Below, in pieces: positions 45,166 through 55,623 of a stretch of DNA of 64,000 nucleotides. Made by a program: the position numbers and the translations under genes. A model generated the notes under the pieces. The model worked only from the letters and a program-made list of their open reading frames with translations, made no database searches and was not told the DNA's origin. This DNA is from Nostoc sp. LEGE 12450 (GTDB taxonomy: Bacteria > Cyanobacteriota > Cyanobacteriia > Cyanobacteriales > Nostocaceae), in NCBI RefSeq assembly GCF_015206895.1, contig NZ_JADEXU010000011.1:23821-87820 (forward strand), read 5' to 3'. Each line of letters opens with the position of its first letter. Position 1 is the first letter of the stretch.

Positions 45166-47088
45166 TTAAGCTAACGCTGGAAACTCATGCTGGCTCTTGG
45201 TTTTACGCAATTCTAAATATAATAATAAAGCGTTAATATCGGCTGGGTTTACACCACCGATACGTGCAGCTTGACCAAGAGTGAGTGGTTTTACGTGAGT
45301 CAGCTTTTCCCGTGCCTCTTTGGAAAGGGTATCAATTGTTGTATAATCCAAATCCGCAGGTAATTGGCGGTGGGCTTGACGGGCAATTTGGTCAATCTGA
45401 TTTTGTTGCCTAGCGAGATAGCCATAATACTTGATGTCAATTTCTGCGCCTTCTTTCTCGGCGCGGTTGAGGTTGGGGTTTCCTAGCCCGAACCTGTCGA
45501 GGTCAACGTAATGAAATCCCGGACGGCGCAGTAAGTCGTTGAGGGTAATTGAACCTTTGATTGCTTGTTGGGTATCAGATGTGATCGCTATTCCTATTTC
45601 ATCATGTTCTTTGACTCGTGTAGCTTGTAATCTTTGTTTTTCTGTGGTAATGTTCGCTTGTTTTTGGGTAAATAGATCCCATCTGCGATCATCAATTAAA
45701 CCAATTTCTCGTCCCAAGGTTGTCAAACGTTGGTCGGCATTGTCAGAACGCAATAATAAGCGGTACTCGGATCTACTAGTGAGCATCCGGTAAGGTTCCC
45801 GTAAATCCTTTGTACACAGGTCATCCATTAGCGTTCCAATGTAACTTTGCTCGCGGGCAAACACAATCATTTCTTGAGAATGGACAAATCGAGCGGCGTT
45901 AATTCCCGCCACCAGTCCTTGGGCTGCGGCTTCTTCATAACCTGTCGTACCGTTAATCTGCCCAGCACAAAATAGTCCAGCAACCTTTTTCGTCATCAGT
46001 GTGGGGTAACACTGGGTTGCAGGTAAATAGTCATATTCCACAGCATAAGCCGGACGCAGCATTACACATTTTTCTAAACCGGGAAGAGTCCGCAACATTT
46101 GTAGTTGCAAATTTTCTGGCAACCCTGTAGAAAATCCTTGGATATAAAGTTCGGGTATATCTCGTCCTTCTGGTTCAATAAAAATTTGATGGCTTTCCTT
46201 ATCGGCAAAGCGCACAATTTTATCTTCAATGCTGGGACAATAACGCGGGCCTTTAGCTTCCACCCAACCGCCATAAACTGGCGACAGGTGCAAATTATCT
46301 TGAATTAGACGATGGGTTTCGGCGGTGGTGCGGGTGATGTAGCAGGGTATTTGTTCCCGTTCTACCCATGCCTCTGGGTCAAAACTAAACCAGCGTACAT
46401 CTTCATCTCCTGGCTGGATGAGCATTTTACTATAATCCACCGATCGCTTATCTACGCGTGCTGGGGTTCCAGTCTTGAGTCTTCCGGTTTCAAATCCCAG
46501 GCGATTTAGGGTTTGTGTCAATCCCTCAGCCGCAAATTCCCCAGCACGTCCGGCTGGCATTGATTTGTTACCAACCCAGATTTTGCCTCCCAGGAAAGTG
46601 CCAGTTGTCAAGATGACAGCTTTACATTGGAACCCTACACCAAAATAAGTTTCAACGCCAATGACTTCATCATTAGCACCCAGCACCAAATCTGTCACCA
46701 TGCTTTCGCGGATTGTCAAGTTTTCTTGGTTCTCGACAATATTCTTCATCACTGCTGCATATTCACGCTTATCAGTCTGGGCGCGTAATGCCCAAACAGC
46801 AGGCCCCCGTGAAGAGTTGAGGATACGTTTTTGCAGGTAGGTGCGATCTGCTACTTTACCGATTTCCCCGCCGAGGGCATCTACCTCATGAGTCAACTGA
46901 GATTTTGCCGGGCCACCCACTGCTGGATTACAGGGTTGCCAAGCGATTCTATCCAAGTTGAGCGTCAATAACAGGGTACGACAACCGAGGCGTGCAGAGG
47001 CAAGAGCCGCTTCGCAACCGGAGTGACCTGCACCGACGACTATGACATCAAAAGCGTCTTGGAATTCAACGGAATTGTGCATGGTCAT
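45166..47088 (-). CDS. mnmG: tRNA uridine-5-carboxymethylaminomethyl modification enzyme
   Basis: A ~640-aa FAD protein (also GidA) that, with MnmE, adds carboxymethylaminomethyl to U34 of tRNAs. The start is placed at the ATG at 47088 (MTMHNSVEF); the frame is open upstream but lacks conservation. Motifs: [21 protein letters not shown] (FAD fold), [44 protein letters not shown] and C-terminal [18 protein letters not shown]. The C-terminal helical domain binds MnmE and tRNA. Length matches the family. Confidence 0.93.
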   Translation of the reverse strand: MTMHNSVEFQDAFDVIVVGAGHSGCEAALASARLGCRTLLLTLNLDRIAWQPCNPAVGGPAKSQLTHEVDALGGEIGKVADRTYLQKRILNSSRGPAVWALRAQTDKREYAAVMKNIVENQENLTIRESMVTDLVLGANDEVIGVETYFGVGFQCKAVILTTGTFLGGKIWVGNKSMPAGRAGEFAAEGLTQTLNRLGFETGRLKTGTPARVDKRSVDYSKMLIQPGDEDVRWFSFDPEAWVEREQIPCYITRTTAETHRLIQDNLHLSPVYGGWVEAKGPRYCPSIEDKIVRFADKESHQIFIEPEGRDIPELYIQGFSTGLPENLQLQMLRTLPGLEKCVMLRPAYAVEYDYLPATQCYPTLMTKKVAGLFCAGQINGTTGYEEAAAQGLVAGINAARFVHSQEMIVFAREQSYIGTLMDDLCTKDLREPYRMLTSRSEYRLLLRSDNADQRLTTLGREIGLIDDRRWDLFTQKQANITTEKQRLQATRVKEHDEIGIAITSDTQQAIKGSITLNDLLRRPGFHYVDLDRFGLGNPNLNRAEKEGAEIDIKYYGYLARQQNQIDQIARQAHRQLPADLDYTTIDTLSKEAREKLTHVKPLTLGQAARIGGVNPADINALLLYLELRKTKSQHEFPALA

Positions 47089-47467
47089 ACTTACAGGATC
47101 GGCAAGCTTAGAGTTCTTTTCAATTTTAGCTGTTCCAGTGGTTTCATGGATGTAACTTTCTAATAAAAAAGTTATCAAATTTACTAGTACTCAATCAGAG
47201 ACAAGTTTCTATTTTTAAACTTGAGTATTCAATAAAAAATATTATATTTTTTAAAATTTATGACAACATTCCGGGTTGTTTATCACAACTATTGTTCACA
47301 TAGTTAGCAATTAACACGGAATTATTTTCTTACTGATACATTAAACACTTTTCTTAAATGTATAAAAATATAGTTCTGTTCTAATAAATTGTTTTAATTT
47401 TATCAACAAGAGAGATTTAAGCAAGGCTGTTATTTTTATCTTTGAATCTACCAAGTATTATTTAAAA

Positions 47468-48337
47468 ATGAAACTCACTATCAAAAAGCCAAAAGATCTT
47501 ACTAGATTTATTAGAAAAGCAAGTTTCACCAGTATAGTTATCGGCATTATTTTTGTCTTAGTAGCTAGTAATCAGATTACCCACCACCATGCTAGAACTT
47601 CTCAACCATTAAATGTATGCTCTGCAACTGTTTCATCACCTTGTATAAATACCTCTAAAGAGATAACACCCAAACCATTTATTCCCAACCCAGAATTAAA
47701 TAATAAACAGCGTTTTTTATCTGCGGTTAACCAAAAATTACCGACAATCCCCCAGTTTGGTACTTATGAATATACTTTACTGCGAGCTTATGGTGCAGTT
47801 TTTGTAAATCAAGATGTAGGAATTAAACTGCCGCCAAAAGATATATTTGCTGATGAACAAGAAACCCAAGAGTTTCAAGCTACTTTAACAATGGGTCATG
47901 TTGATGGCACTAACGATTGTTATTTACAAAAGTCGGCGGCTGATGCTCTAAATAAAGCGCGAGTTCAACAACATATCCCGTTAAAATCTGGTTATGGCTC
48001 TGGTGATTGTACTCGCACTTTCAATACGAATTTAAGATTTTGGCAAAAATATGCTGACAATCAAGTTTTGGCAAAAGTTCAACAGGGTAAAGAAACAAAA
48101 ATTCTCGGTTTAGTTGCACCTCCAGGAACTTCACAACATCTCTGGGGATTAGCAATTGATTTGCGGGTAGGTAGTAAAGAACAAAGAAAAGCTCTTAATC
48201 AAAATGGCTGGTTTCAAACTGTAGAAAATGATGTTCCACATTGGACTTATGTGGGTTTAGCTGAAGATAATTTACCTTTGTTTGGTTTTAATAAACAAGT
48301 TGTTAGGGGGATTACTTATTGGATTACACCACTTTAA
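47468..48337 (+). CDS. M15/VanY-type D-alanyl-D-alanine carboxypeptidase
   Basis: A 289-aa exported metallopeptidase. An N-terminal membrane segment (FTSIVIGIIFVLVASNQI, ~17-36) acts as anchor or signal. The catalytic region has SGYGSGDCTRTF, the zinc motif TSQHLWGLAIDL (SxHxxGxAxD) and VPHWTYVG (H-x-W), as in VanY/DacB-like enzymes that trim peptidoglycan stem peptides. The N-terminal half (LPTIPQFGTYEYTLLRAYGAV) is specific to cyanobacterial members. Monocistronic. Confidence 0.88.
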   Translation: MKLTIKKPKDLTRFIRKASFTSIVIGIIFVLVASNQITHHHARTSQPLNVCSATVSSPCINTSKEITPKPFIPNPELNNKQRFLSAVNQKLPTIPQFGTYEYTLLRAYGAVFVNQDVGIKLPPKDIFADEQETQEFQATLTMGHVDGTNDCYLQKSAADALNKARVQQHIPLKSGYGSGDCTRTFNTNLRFWQKYADNQVLAKVQQGKETKILGLVAPPGTSQHLWGLAIDLRVGSKEQRKALNQNGWFQTVENDVPHWTYVGLAEDNLPLFGFNKQVVRGITYWITPL

Positions 48338-48434
48338 TTGTTAGATAGTATGAAAACTTGGGAATACTAACCTACAAGATGTATTGTCAGGGTAAGGGAT
48401 AGTATTTACAATGGGACGTTCAGTTAAGAAAAAT

Positions 48435-48510
48435 TGTAGGTTGAGTGAAGCAAAGCGCAACCCAACAAAGCTATGAAAATGTTGGGTTTTGTTCCTCAAC
48501 CCAACCTACA
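48435..48510. repeat. TGTAGGTTGGGTG palindromic element, copy 2
   Basis: TGTAGGTTGAGTGAAG and TCAACCCAACCTACA ends with an internal CAACCCAACA/TGTTGGGTT pair. Diverged relative of 37935-38016. Confidence 0.7.
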
Positions 48511-48602
48511 TAACTACATAAATTGCGAGTAATTTGGAAATTGCGATTGCTTTATACCTATACTTGCTCCCGAAGCAAAAATAAAAGAGATTGTTATAGC
48601 TA

Positions 48603-48719
48603 TAGGACTTACGCAAAATATCTCTCAAACTCTGATTTCTCTCTGTACTCTGCGCCTCTGTGGTAGCCTGCGGCAAGCCGAAGCGTCTACGTTATTCCGT
48701 AACTCTTGCGTAAGTCCTA
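48603..48719. mobile_element. 117-bp MITE with 14-bp perfect TIRs and 5-bp target duplication
   Basis: TAGGACTTACGCAA (48603-48616) and TTGCGTAAGTCCTA (48706-48719) are perfect inverted ends. AGCTA is repeated on both flanks (48598-48602, 48720-48724). The interior carries the GC-rich repeat (48663-48692) also found at 9098-9129. Non-coding, so it depends on a transposase elsewhere. Confidence 0.85.
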
Positions 48720-49004
48720 AGCTAGTAAAATTTAATAACATTAATACTGAAAGAAGCTAACTCTTACCTTAAAGAAAGAATTAGAAAATGGCTAAAGGGC
48801 AAAAGTAAAAATAAATTCTCATCTTCTTACCTTTGCCTTTTAACCTGATTCTGCAATAACTCTAACGCTTTTTTGCAGAGGAATCAATCATACTTTTTCT
48901 AAGTCTTAGACGCGAAATAGTTTGTTATCAGATATCGCAACCTAGATGTAATCAAATAGTTCCTCTGGTTTGAGCAAAATATTAATTGAAAAGTAGATTT
49001 AGGA

Positions 49005-49367
49005 TTACTTCACTTCGCTGGGTTCAAACTTTGTCACCTTACCTTTCTTAATCGCTACAATCACATCGTAGTGAGAACAATAAGCGAATGTGACATTATT
49101 AGCTTTATTATAAAGGTTAACTACATGACCTGCACCACCTACCTGGATACCAATTGGTTCTAAGTCAGCAAAAAAGAAACGACGCAGTTGATCGCCACTA
49201 CCAATCTGACCCTTACTTTTAGTAAGTAAATCTAGTTTCTGCGCTACAGACAATTCTTCGGCTGCTGATGCCTGCACTAATGACGGATTGATCGCTTTTA
49301 ATGGTACGTCCCAAACTGTGAAAAAACCAACCAAAGCAAAACTTGTAAGTAAGGGTGCGAGTTTCAT
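49005..49367 (-). CDS. Small secreted protein of unknown function
   Basis: A ~120-aa protein from the ATG at 49367, chosen because a signal peptide starts there (KLAPLLTSFALVGFF, cleavage likely after the ASA at about residue 35) and AGAGAG precedes it. The mature domain (SVAQKLDLLTKSKGQIGSG, HVVNLYNKANNVTFAYCSHYDVI, KKGKVTKFEPSE) is a compact alpha/beta domain I cannot name. The upstream frame adds 14 basic residues that are unlikely to be translated. Confidence 0.6.
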   Translation of the reverse strand: MKLAPLLTSFALVGFFTVWDVPLKAINPSLVQASAAEELSVAQKLDLLTKSKGQIGSGDQLRRFFFADLEPIGIQVGGAGHVVNLYNKANNVTFAYCSHYDVIVAIKKGKVTKFEPSEVK

Positions 49368-49571
49368 TTGTGACTCTCTTTTCTGTTTTATCCTGAACAT
49401 CCCAAGCATCTCAGGTGGGAGTGAGAACTTATTGAAACTAAGCCACTATTTTCATGAATTTATCCTTTGAGAAAATTTAGTTGATTCTCAGCACGTTCTC
49501 AGGCAATGATGGTAACTCAAAGTCACAGCATAATTTAAGTATTTTCTCAACAAAACCTCATTCTGAAATGC

Positions 49572-50675
49572 GTGACGGCAACTTATAATGAGCAATGCTT
49601 TTATTGCAGTCGTGTTATTGTGACTAGGCCCAAAAGACCACATCGCTTAATTCATAGAGTTTCAGGACAAACATATCTCTGGCTAGCAACGCTAATTTTT
49701 GCAGCATCTGGCGCAGTTACCCGAAGGCTAACAGAAATCGGTGCTGAACATTTTATCGGGGAACGTAATCCGATTTCTTTATGTAATGTTTTATTTGTGG
49801 GAAACCTTTGCGCCTTGATACTTTTGATCCTCATCTATGGGCGACAGTGGAACAAAGCTACTTTGAAGCAACTCTCAAGGACGGATTGGCTCAGTTTAAC
49901 AGCAGTAGCTATTTTATCGGGAGCGTTAGCCCCTGGCTTAATTTTTCAGGCACTTTCAGTCACAGGGGTAAATAATGTCATTTTGGTAGGACGTTTGGAA
50001 CCCCCTCTAACTCTAGCTTTATCAGTCTGGTTGTTGAGGGAACGGGTAAATATTTGGGAATTTATCGGAGCGATCGCAGCGTTTGTCGGTGTTATCCTAA
50101 CTATCATCCTTCAGCCTCCAACAGAAGCCATGATGAATATGGGAGGTTTCAGTTTAGGCATAGGGGAACTTTTAGCAGCAGTAGGATCTATAGCTGCAAC
50201 GGCTTCTACAATTATTGGTAAGAAATATCTTTCACACATCCCTTTGGGAATCTATAGCATCTTTCGGACTGGACTAGGAACCATAATCTTTTTCTTCATT
50301 GCTTTAGTCCTCTATGGCAAAGATCATTTTGCTGATGTCCTCTCACCGTTCTTATGGCAATGGATGTTTCTTTACGGTGGGTTAATTGTGGTGCTAGGCC
50401 AGTCTTTTTTGATTAAAGGCTTGAAAACTTCTACTGTATCTACGGCTTCCTTAATTGGCTCATTTGGCCCAATTGTAGGCATCCTAGCAGCCTATTTAAT
50501 TTTGGGTGAAGCCCCTACCTTACCTCAATATATTGGCGGTAGCGTGATTTTAGTAGGTATATTTTTGAGCCAAGTTGGTAATTGGCGTAAGACTTCTAGC
50601 ATTGCATCTGGCAAAGTGAGTTCGATTCCGGCACAGCAACAGGTAGAAAATGATATGGGATTCAAGGGGATTTGA
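49572..50675 (+). CDS. EamA-family (DMT) permease
   Basis: A 367-aa inner-membrane protein of the drug/metabolite transporter superfamily, with ten predicted helices in two EamA repeats (first ~35-170, second ~190-335). Helix sequences such as WLATLIFAASGAVTRRL and GELLAAVGSIAATASTIIGK are typical, and each repeat ends with GEAPTLPQYIGGSVILVG-like residues. The start is uncertain: GTG at 49572 opens the frame, and no good ATG lies nearby. Substrate unknown; amino-acid or metabolite export is usual for the family. Confidence 0.8.
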   Translation: MTATYNEQCFYCSRVIVTRPKRPHRLIHRVSGQTYLWLATLIFAASGAVTRRLTEIGAEHFIGERNPISLCNVLFVGNLCALILLILIYGRQWNKATLKQLSRTDWLSLTAVAILSGALAPGLIFQALSVTGVNNVILVGRLEPPLTLALSVWLLRERVNIWEFIGAIAAFVGVILTIILQPPTEAMMNMGGFSLGIGELLAAVGSIAATASTIIGKKYLSHIPLGIYSIFRTGLGTIIFFFIALVLYGKDHFADVLSPFLWQWMFLYGGLIVVLGQSFLIKGLKTSTVSTASLIGSFGPIVGILAAYLILGEAPTLPQYIGGSVILVGIFLSQVGNWRKTSSIASGKVSSIPAQQQVENDMGFKGI

Positions 50676-51129
50676 ATGAGGCAGAAGGATTTTGGAGTAA
50701 AGAAGGCAGAAGGCAGAAGGCAGAAGGGAAGAATGTGAACGGGGCTTTAACCCCGCCCAATTCTTGGCCACCAAATCAGAGATTATGGTGAGCAGTGCGG
50801 TGGACGGGTTCCCCGGCATAAAGCAACTGCGAACCAGTAGGGTGGGGGACTCAGATCCATGTTCCCTCTGGTCACGGGCAGAGGGCGAAAACAGTATTCC
50901 AACTGAAATTCCTGCCTCCTGCCCTCTGCCTTTCTTGTTGAACAATCTAAAATCTAAAATTGAAGGGGTAGGGAACAGAAGGGAAGAAAGCTTATGCCCT
51001 ATGCCTTTGCGTTATTTTTAACTGTACAGTTATTACTGCCTTGCTGCACTAGTATGTCAAAATAAAAATACCCGATACATCAAGGTGAGCGATCGCTCCC
51101 AAAGCTAGATTAAAGGATTGACCTGAGCA
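50676..51129. repeat. Repeat-rich intergenic region
   Basis: It contains three GGCAGAA heptamers (about 50705-50727), a CGGGG-CTTTAA-CCCCG hairpin at about 50739-50754, and at about 50790-50835 a GC-rich repeat (GACGGGTTCCCCGGC) whose complement is at about 1601-1650. No gene seen. Confidence 0.6.
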
Positions 51130-51798
51130 ATGGCAGACCAAACCAATCACAATCAAGCGGGAGAAGTAGCTCCCAGCACTGTTGACAAGCAAGCTCCCAG
51201 CGTGGCTGAAGAAAACGCTCCGAGTACAGACTCACCCGAAGCCACAAACCTTCCTACTGCTAACACGCCAGATCCTAAAGCTGCAAATCCAGAAACTAAC
51301 CCAAATGCTGCTAAAACAACCGCTACACCCCCCAAGCGAGAAAAAGCCGCAGTAGGCGAAAAACCAGCCGCCGCAACAGAAGAAAAACCCGCCGCTAAAG
51401 CCGCCAAAAAGGAAAAAGCCCCAGCTGTTGAAGATAAGCCGTTTGTAGAGTTTATCGAGCAAGATTACTTGCCAGCTTTACAAAAAGCGATCGCTCAACA
51501 AGGTGTGCAAGATTTACAGGTGTCTTTTGCCAAGCAAAAAATGCCAATTACTGGCTTTGAATCTGCTGAAGAATGCTGGCAAATTATCGGCAGTTGGAAA
51601 GAAACTGGTGCGCGTCAGTTTAACCTGTATTTCCCCGAAGAAGATATTCAAGGGAAAAAGGGATTTTCCTGTAATGAAGGTAAAAAACCTAGCACTCTTG
51701 AGTCCTTCTTAATCGATGAGCGCAAAATTACACTCGATTTGTTGGTATTTGGCTTAGTTCAGCGCTTGGACGGTCAAAAGTGGCTAGGTATAAATTAG
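51130..51798 (+). CDS. DUF2996 domain protein
   Basis: A 222-aa protein. Residues 1-~100 are a low-complexity Ala/Pro/Lys/Glu/Asn linker. The C-terminal ~115 residues (FVEFIEQDYLPALQKAI, VSFAKQKMPITGFESAEECWQIIGSW, RQFNLYFPEEDIQGKKGFSC, FLIDERKITLDLLVFGLVQRLDGQKWLG) form the DUF2996 domain, a family restricted to photosynthetic organisms. No known function. Heptamer repeats follow the stop. Confidence 0.82.
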   Translation: MADQTNHNQAGEVAPSTVDKQAPSVAEENAPSTDSPEATNLPTANTPDPKAANPETNPNAAKTTATPPKREKAAVGEKPAAATEEKPAAKAAKKEKAPAVEDKPFVEFIEQDYLPALQKAIAQQGVQDLQVSFAKQKMPITGFESAEECWQIIGSWKETGARQFNLYFPEEDIQGKKGFSCNEGKKPSTLESFLIDERKITLDLLVFGLVQRLDGQKWLGIN

Positions 51799-51886
51799 TC
51801 ATTGGTCATTAGTCATTAGTCATTAGTCATTGGTCATTAGTCATTGGTTTTTAACAAAGGACAAATGACAAAGGACAAATGACAAT
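51796..51886. repeat. Heptanucleotide STRR block
   Basis: Tandem TTAGTCA/TTGGTCA units followed by AAAGGACAAATGAC units, between the convergent DUF2996 and TM2 genes. Confidence 0.8.
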
Positions 51887-52381
51887 TTAAAGTTCGTGGA
51901 AATGGTAGATAACGGCTCCAGTATTGGGGTCGTTATCTATTTTTACATAACCTGATTTGTACATCTCATTAAGGGTAGCTTCCACTTCCGCAAAGCTAGC
52001 TCCTGTGAACTTCACGCCTTGAGTGACAGTTAAAATACCACCCTTGCTTTCCGCCGCTTCAATCAGTTTAATCATCAGTTGGTTGCCTGTTGGATGGTGG
52101 ACTTGAGAGGCAACCACTGCTTGATTCAACGGCACTCCAAAGGGAGATACACCTGCTTTTAGTCTCAGCTTGTGTTCGTATTCGTCAACCATGTTGGACA
52201 TGAGAAACAAATCTACGAACTGCCCTATCCCAAAGACACCACCAGTCAACAGCCACAACAAACCAGTCCCGATTTTGCCATTGTAGAAACGGTGCAGTCC
52301 TCCTAATCCGAAAAAGAATGCTGCACACAAAATGTAAGAGACAAGCAGTCGGTCTTTATGCTGAGTGTTTTCAAGATTCAT
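51887..52381 (-). CDS. TM2 domain-containing protein
   Basis: A 164-aa membrane protein. Two hydrophobic helices (~residues 12-30 and 35-58) with the TM2 signature FFFGLGGLHRFYNGKIGTGLLWLLTGGVFGIGQFVDLFLM. The C-terminal ~70 residues are cytoplasmic and look like a small winged-helix-type domain (LMIKLIEAAESKGGILTVTQGVKF, EVEATLNEMYKSGYVKID). The fusion of TM2 to such a domain is common in cyanobacteria. Function unknown. Confidence 0.85.
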   Translation of the reverse strand: MNLENTQHKDRLLVSYILCAAFFFGLGGLHRFYNGKIGTGLLWLLTGGVFGIGQFVDLFLMSNMVDEYEHKLRLKAGVSPFGVPLNQAVVASQVHHPTGNQLMIKLIEAAESKGGILTVTQGVKFTGASFAEVEATLNEMYKSGYVKIDNDPNTGAVIYHFHEL

Positions 52382-52747
52382 CTTGTTTTCAACCCTTTGG
52401 ATTTGCTCTTGTTGTCTAAAATGGGTTTTCTATGTTGTAGTAGCAACTACAGAAAATTACTGGGATTATGGCGATTTAAAATACAAAAAATGCGTGCTAC
52501 TCCACTCGATCAAAACCCTGCTAATCACCGAACTACGTTTATTTGACTCCTAATCCGCGATTTTTGATTCCGTAAACATTGAATGATTGTTGCAACTCTT
52601 AATCTTTTACTTACAAATTTCTCACCCGCATCTTGGTAGACTGAACTTTATACAATTGGATTATTGTGGGCTGTTACGCCTTGCCAGAGCTTTAACCTTG
52701 GCTTTCTGGTCTACTTAAGATAATAAAGACGAAAGAGCAATCAAGAC
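52382..52747. other. Intergenic region upstream of acsF
   Basis: 366 bp between divergent genes. It must hold the acsF promoter, but no element is clear by eye. Short frames here (to ~62 codons) lack coding character. Confidence 0.5.
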
Positions 52748-53824
52748 ATGGTAGATTCCCTCAAAAAACCAGGCTTTGAAGAAATCCGGCCAGGGATTAA
52801 AGTCCCGGCAAAAGAAACCCTGTTAACACCTCGGTTTTATACTACCGATTTTGATGAAATGGCGCGGATGGATATCTCCGTCAATGAAGACGAGTTACAA
52901 GCCATTCTCGAAGAGTTCCGCACTGACTACAACCGCCATCACTTTGTTCGGGATGCGGAGTTTGACCAATCCTGGGATCATATTGACGGGGAAACTCGCA
53001 AATTGTTCGTTGAGTTTCTAGAACGTTCCTGTACAGCAGAGTTTTCGGGCTTTTTGCTCTATAAAGAGCTTGGCCGTCGCTTGAAAGGAAAAAGCCCCGT
53101 CTTGGCAGAGTGTTTTAACCTGATGTCACGGGATGAAGCACGTCACGCTGGCTTTTTGAACAAAGCTTTGTCGGACTTTAATCTGTCTTTAGATTTAGGG
53201 TTTTTGACTAAGAGCCGCAATTATACCTTCTTTAAACCGAAATTCATCTTTTACGCTACTTATCTTTCTGAGAAGATCGGTTATTGGCGCTACATCACCA
53301 TTTATCGCCATTTAGAAGCACATCCCGAAGACCGGGTTTATCCAATCTTCCGGTTCTTTGAAAACTGGTGTCAAGATGAAAACCGCCACGGCGATTTCTT
53401 TGATGCCATCATGAAATCCCAGCCACAAATATTGAATGATTGGAAAGCACGGCTGTGGAGTCGGTTCTTCCTGTTGTCGGTATTTGCGACAATGTATCTC
53501 AATGACATCCAACGCAAGGACTTTTATGCAACCTTGGGATTGGATGCACGAGAATACGACATTCATGTAATTCAGAAGACTAACGAAAACGCCGGTCGCG
53601 TGTTCCCGCTAATGCTGGATGTAGAGAATCCTGAGTTTTATCAGCGATTGGATACCTGTATCAGCAATAATGAGAAGCTGGGTGCGATCGCTAATTCCAA
53701 CACTCCCAAATTCTTGCAATTATTCCAAAAACTGCCACTTTACATCTCCAATGGCTGGCAGTTATTACGGCTGTACCTGATGAAACCCATTGATACTGTT
53801 TCTGCTCAAGGGGCAGTTCGTTAA
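52748..53824 (+). CDS. acsF: Mg-protoporphyrin IX monomethyl ester (oxidative) cyclase
   Basis: The 358-aa diiron cyclase that forms ring E of chlorophyll with O2. Iron ligands lie in two ExxH-type motifs: [16 protein letters not shown] (EARH) and [16 protein letters not shown] (ENRH), plus an earlier glutamate in [10 protein letters not shown]. Other family segments are [28 protein letters not shown]. Length is as in other cyanobacterial AcsF/CycI. It is monocistronic with a strong terminator, consistent with regulated expression in oxic conditions; the low-oxygen paralogue is not in the window. Confidence 0.95.
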   Translation: MVDSLKKPGFEEIRPGIKVPAKETLLTPRFYTTDFDEMARMDISVNEDELQAILEEFRTDYNRHHFVRDAEFDQSWDHIDGETRKLFVEFLERSCTAEFSGFLLYKELGRRLKGKSPVLAECFNLMSRDEARHAGFLNKALSDFNLSLDLGFLTKSRNYTFFKPKFIFYATYLSEKIGYWRYITIYRHLEAHPEDRVYPIFRFFENWCQDENRHGDFFDAIMKSQPQILNDWKARLWSRFFLLSVFATMYLNDIQRKDFYATLGLDAREYDIHVIQKTNENAGRVFPLMLDVENPEFYQRLDTCISNNEKLGAIANSNTPKFLQLFQKLPLYISNGWQLLRLYLMKPIDTVSAQGAVR

Positions 53825-53850
53825 TTTATCACAGATTTGCGAAAGCTTTA

Positions 53851-53880
53851 GTGGTTCTGCTGATTGCAGAGCCACTTTTT
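53851..53880 (+). terminator. Intrinsic terminator of acsF
   Basis: GTGGTTCTGC-TGATT-GCAGAGCCAC stem-loop (one G-T pair) followed by six T, 26 bp past the acsF stop. Confidence 0.88.
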
Positions 53881-54094
53881 TGTCTTAAATATTAGAGGTT
53901 AGCCGATTAGTACTGCGATCGCTAATTTGCTGGCAGGCAAAAATCGTATCTAATCAAAAAACTAGTTTAATAACTTTGTATTTTGAGTATGCTGTTATTC
54001 CCAATCTGCCTTTGTCTACAAATATTCAACACTCAGAATGGGAAACAGCAAAAAAATGGTTGGGTACGTGGAGTTTTGTATTAGATACCTTGAG

Positions 54095-55306
54095 TTAAGC
54101 TGATTTTTCCATCCTGATTACATCCGGGATGAATGTTTGATGCTTGGCTGCTTCTGTTTCGTAACATCTGAGAATCAATGGTGTCAGCTTATCGAAATCA
54201 CTAATGGAGGAAATGATTACTTTTGATGCAGCATCCCCCAGAGAAGCTGTTACTTCCTGCACTTCAAAGTTTGAAACTAGAGACTTTACTTCATCTACAC
54301 TTAGCCGAGTAATCAAACTTTTTTTCTGCGAAGATAGATATAATCTCAGAAACCACCAAGTACTTTTGCCAAGATTGATCCCAAAGTATGAAGCTGTATC
54401 CTTATATTGGAGTTCAAAATTGTAACTCATTAAAGTTTTCGTAATTGCTTTAATTTTTTCAAAAGCTTCAATTTCTTCAGCCGTTGTTACTATTTTCGAT
54501 TCTTGATATTCTTGTTGTTTTTCCTCTCCTTCAATCTCCTGTTCTACTTCAATTTCAACAGGCTGAGTTATTTCTTGGCTAAGTGAGCGAGTCATTAACT
54601 CTACTAAACTTCCCTGAATTGACTTTTTAACAATTGGTCTGAATTTATCAATAACTTTACCAGTAATTCGACCTTGAATTTCATAACTAGGAGCAACAGT
54701 ACCGAGTTCAGCCACTAAAAAGCGAACAAATTCTTCAGAAGGAGAACGTAAAAGATTTCCTAGAAGCTGAGTCATGCCTTTTACATAAACCATTTCTTCA
54801 GCATGGTTGGTAATAGCTGCAACCTCAAAATTATCACGATGAAAAAATTTGAGGTTATCAATATCTTTGGAATCATATTCAAGGATGTTAAAAGTAAAAA
54901 ATGGCTCCTTGTCCATGACATTTTTATCACGCAAGTCTGTAAAGAAACGGTACTCAATCCCATTAGTTACAATAGCTACTTTTGTTGTCAGAAGTGCATT
55001 AAAATATTTGCTCAGTTGCCCATCATGTGCCTCAGCTTTTTGACCACGGGCTTTTGCCTCTACGAGCATAACTTTAGTACCGTTAATAGCTAAGGCGTAA
55101 TCTACTTTTTCAAACTGTCCTGCTCTTCTAGTAGCAAAATCTGCTACATATTCTGGCATGACTTCGCTAGGATCATAGACATCATAGCCAAGAGCGCTCA
55201 GAAAAGGAACAATCAAAGCCATCTTAGTAGCTTCTTCACCAACAACTTGGTCAAATCGCTTACGCACTTGTTCAGACAGCTTGACAATATCTTCAGTAAA
55301 TCCCAT
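54095..55306 (-). CDS. Orphan HsdR N-terminal-domain nuclease-like protein
   Basis: A 403-aa protein starting at the ATG at 55306, with AGGAG 8 bases before; the longer frame upstream is not coding. The N-terminal half is the type I restriction enzyme R-subunit N-terminal domain with a PD-(D/E)XK core: VDYALAING (D), KVMLVEAKARG (E-x-K), after GYDVYDPSEVMPEYVADFATR. The C-terminal half (from ~230) has a glutamate-rich hinge and then LMSYNFELQYKDTASYFGINLGKSTWWFLRLYLS, a domain often seen in stand-alone cyanobacterial and phage proteins. There is no helicase, HsdM or HsdS nearby, so it is not a restriction system by itself. Role unknown. Confidence 0.75.
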   Translation of the reverse strand: MGFTEDIVKLSEQVRKRFDQVVGEEATKMALIVPFLSALGYDVYDPSEVMPEYVADFATRRAGQFEKVDYALAINGTKVMLVEAKARGQKAEAHDGQLSKYFNALLTTKVAIVTNGIEYRFFTDLRDKNVMDKEPFFTFNILEYDSKDIDNLKFFHRDNFEVAAITNHAEEMVYVKGMTQLLGNLLRSPSEEFVRFLVAELGTVAPSYEIQGRITGKVIDKFRPIVKKSIQGSLVELMTRSLSQEITQPVEIEVEQEIEGEEKQQEYQESKIVTTAEEIEAFEKIKAITKTLMSYNFELQYKDTASYFGINLGKSTWWFLRLYLSSQKKSLITRLSVDEVKSLVSNFEVQEVTASLGDAASKVIISSISDFDKLTPLILRCYETEAAKHQTFIPDVIRMEKSA

Positions 55307-55586
55307 CTTGCTTACTCCTGGTAGATTAGTGATTATTGATACGTCTTTTTTGTAAAATAGGAGTGATTGCAAGGTGATGTAGTACATTTGAATTAAAAGT
55401 GTTAGTGCTATCGCCTTCTTTATCACTCCTATAAAAGTATTCCCAAATAAGTACTACCCTGTAACACTCATGACCTGTTCACAAGTGCTGTTGCATCAGT
55501 AATGAATAACAATAAATCAGAAGAATTTTTGATGAAGCCTCAGTCTATAGGGATTCTCAAAAGAAAAATGGTCAAGCTAATTATTC

Positions 55587-55613
55587 AAGCCCCCGGATTT
55601 ATTCGTGGGGCTT
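55587..55613. terminator. Hairpin downstream of the 147-aa gene
   Basis: AAGCCCC and GGGGCTT with an AT loop, 11 bp from the stop of the minus-strand gene at 55624. The T-run is on the plus strand side (CTTTT), so the direction is uncertain. Confidence 0.4.
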
Positions 55614-55623
55614 TTAATGCAAG

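Larger units (their letters stand above)
48338..49004. other. Intergenic region with two repeat elements
   Basis: 667 bp without a supported gene. It contains the palindromic element at 48435-48510 and the MITE at 48603-48719; the rest is AT-rich. Confidence 0.6.
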
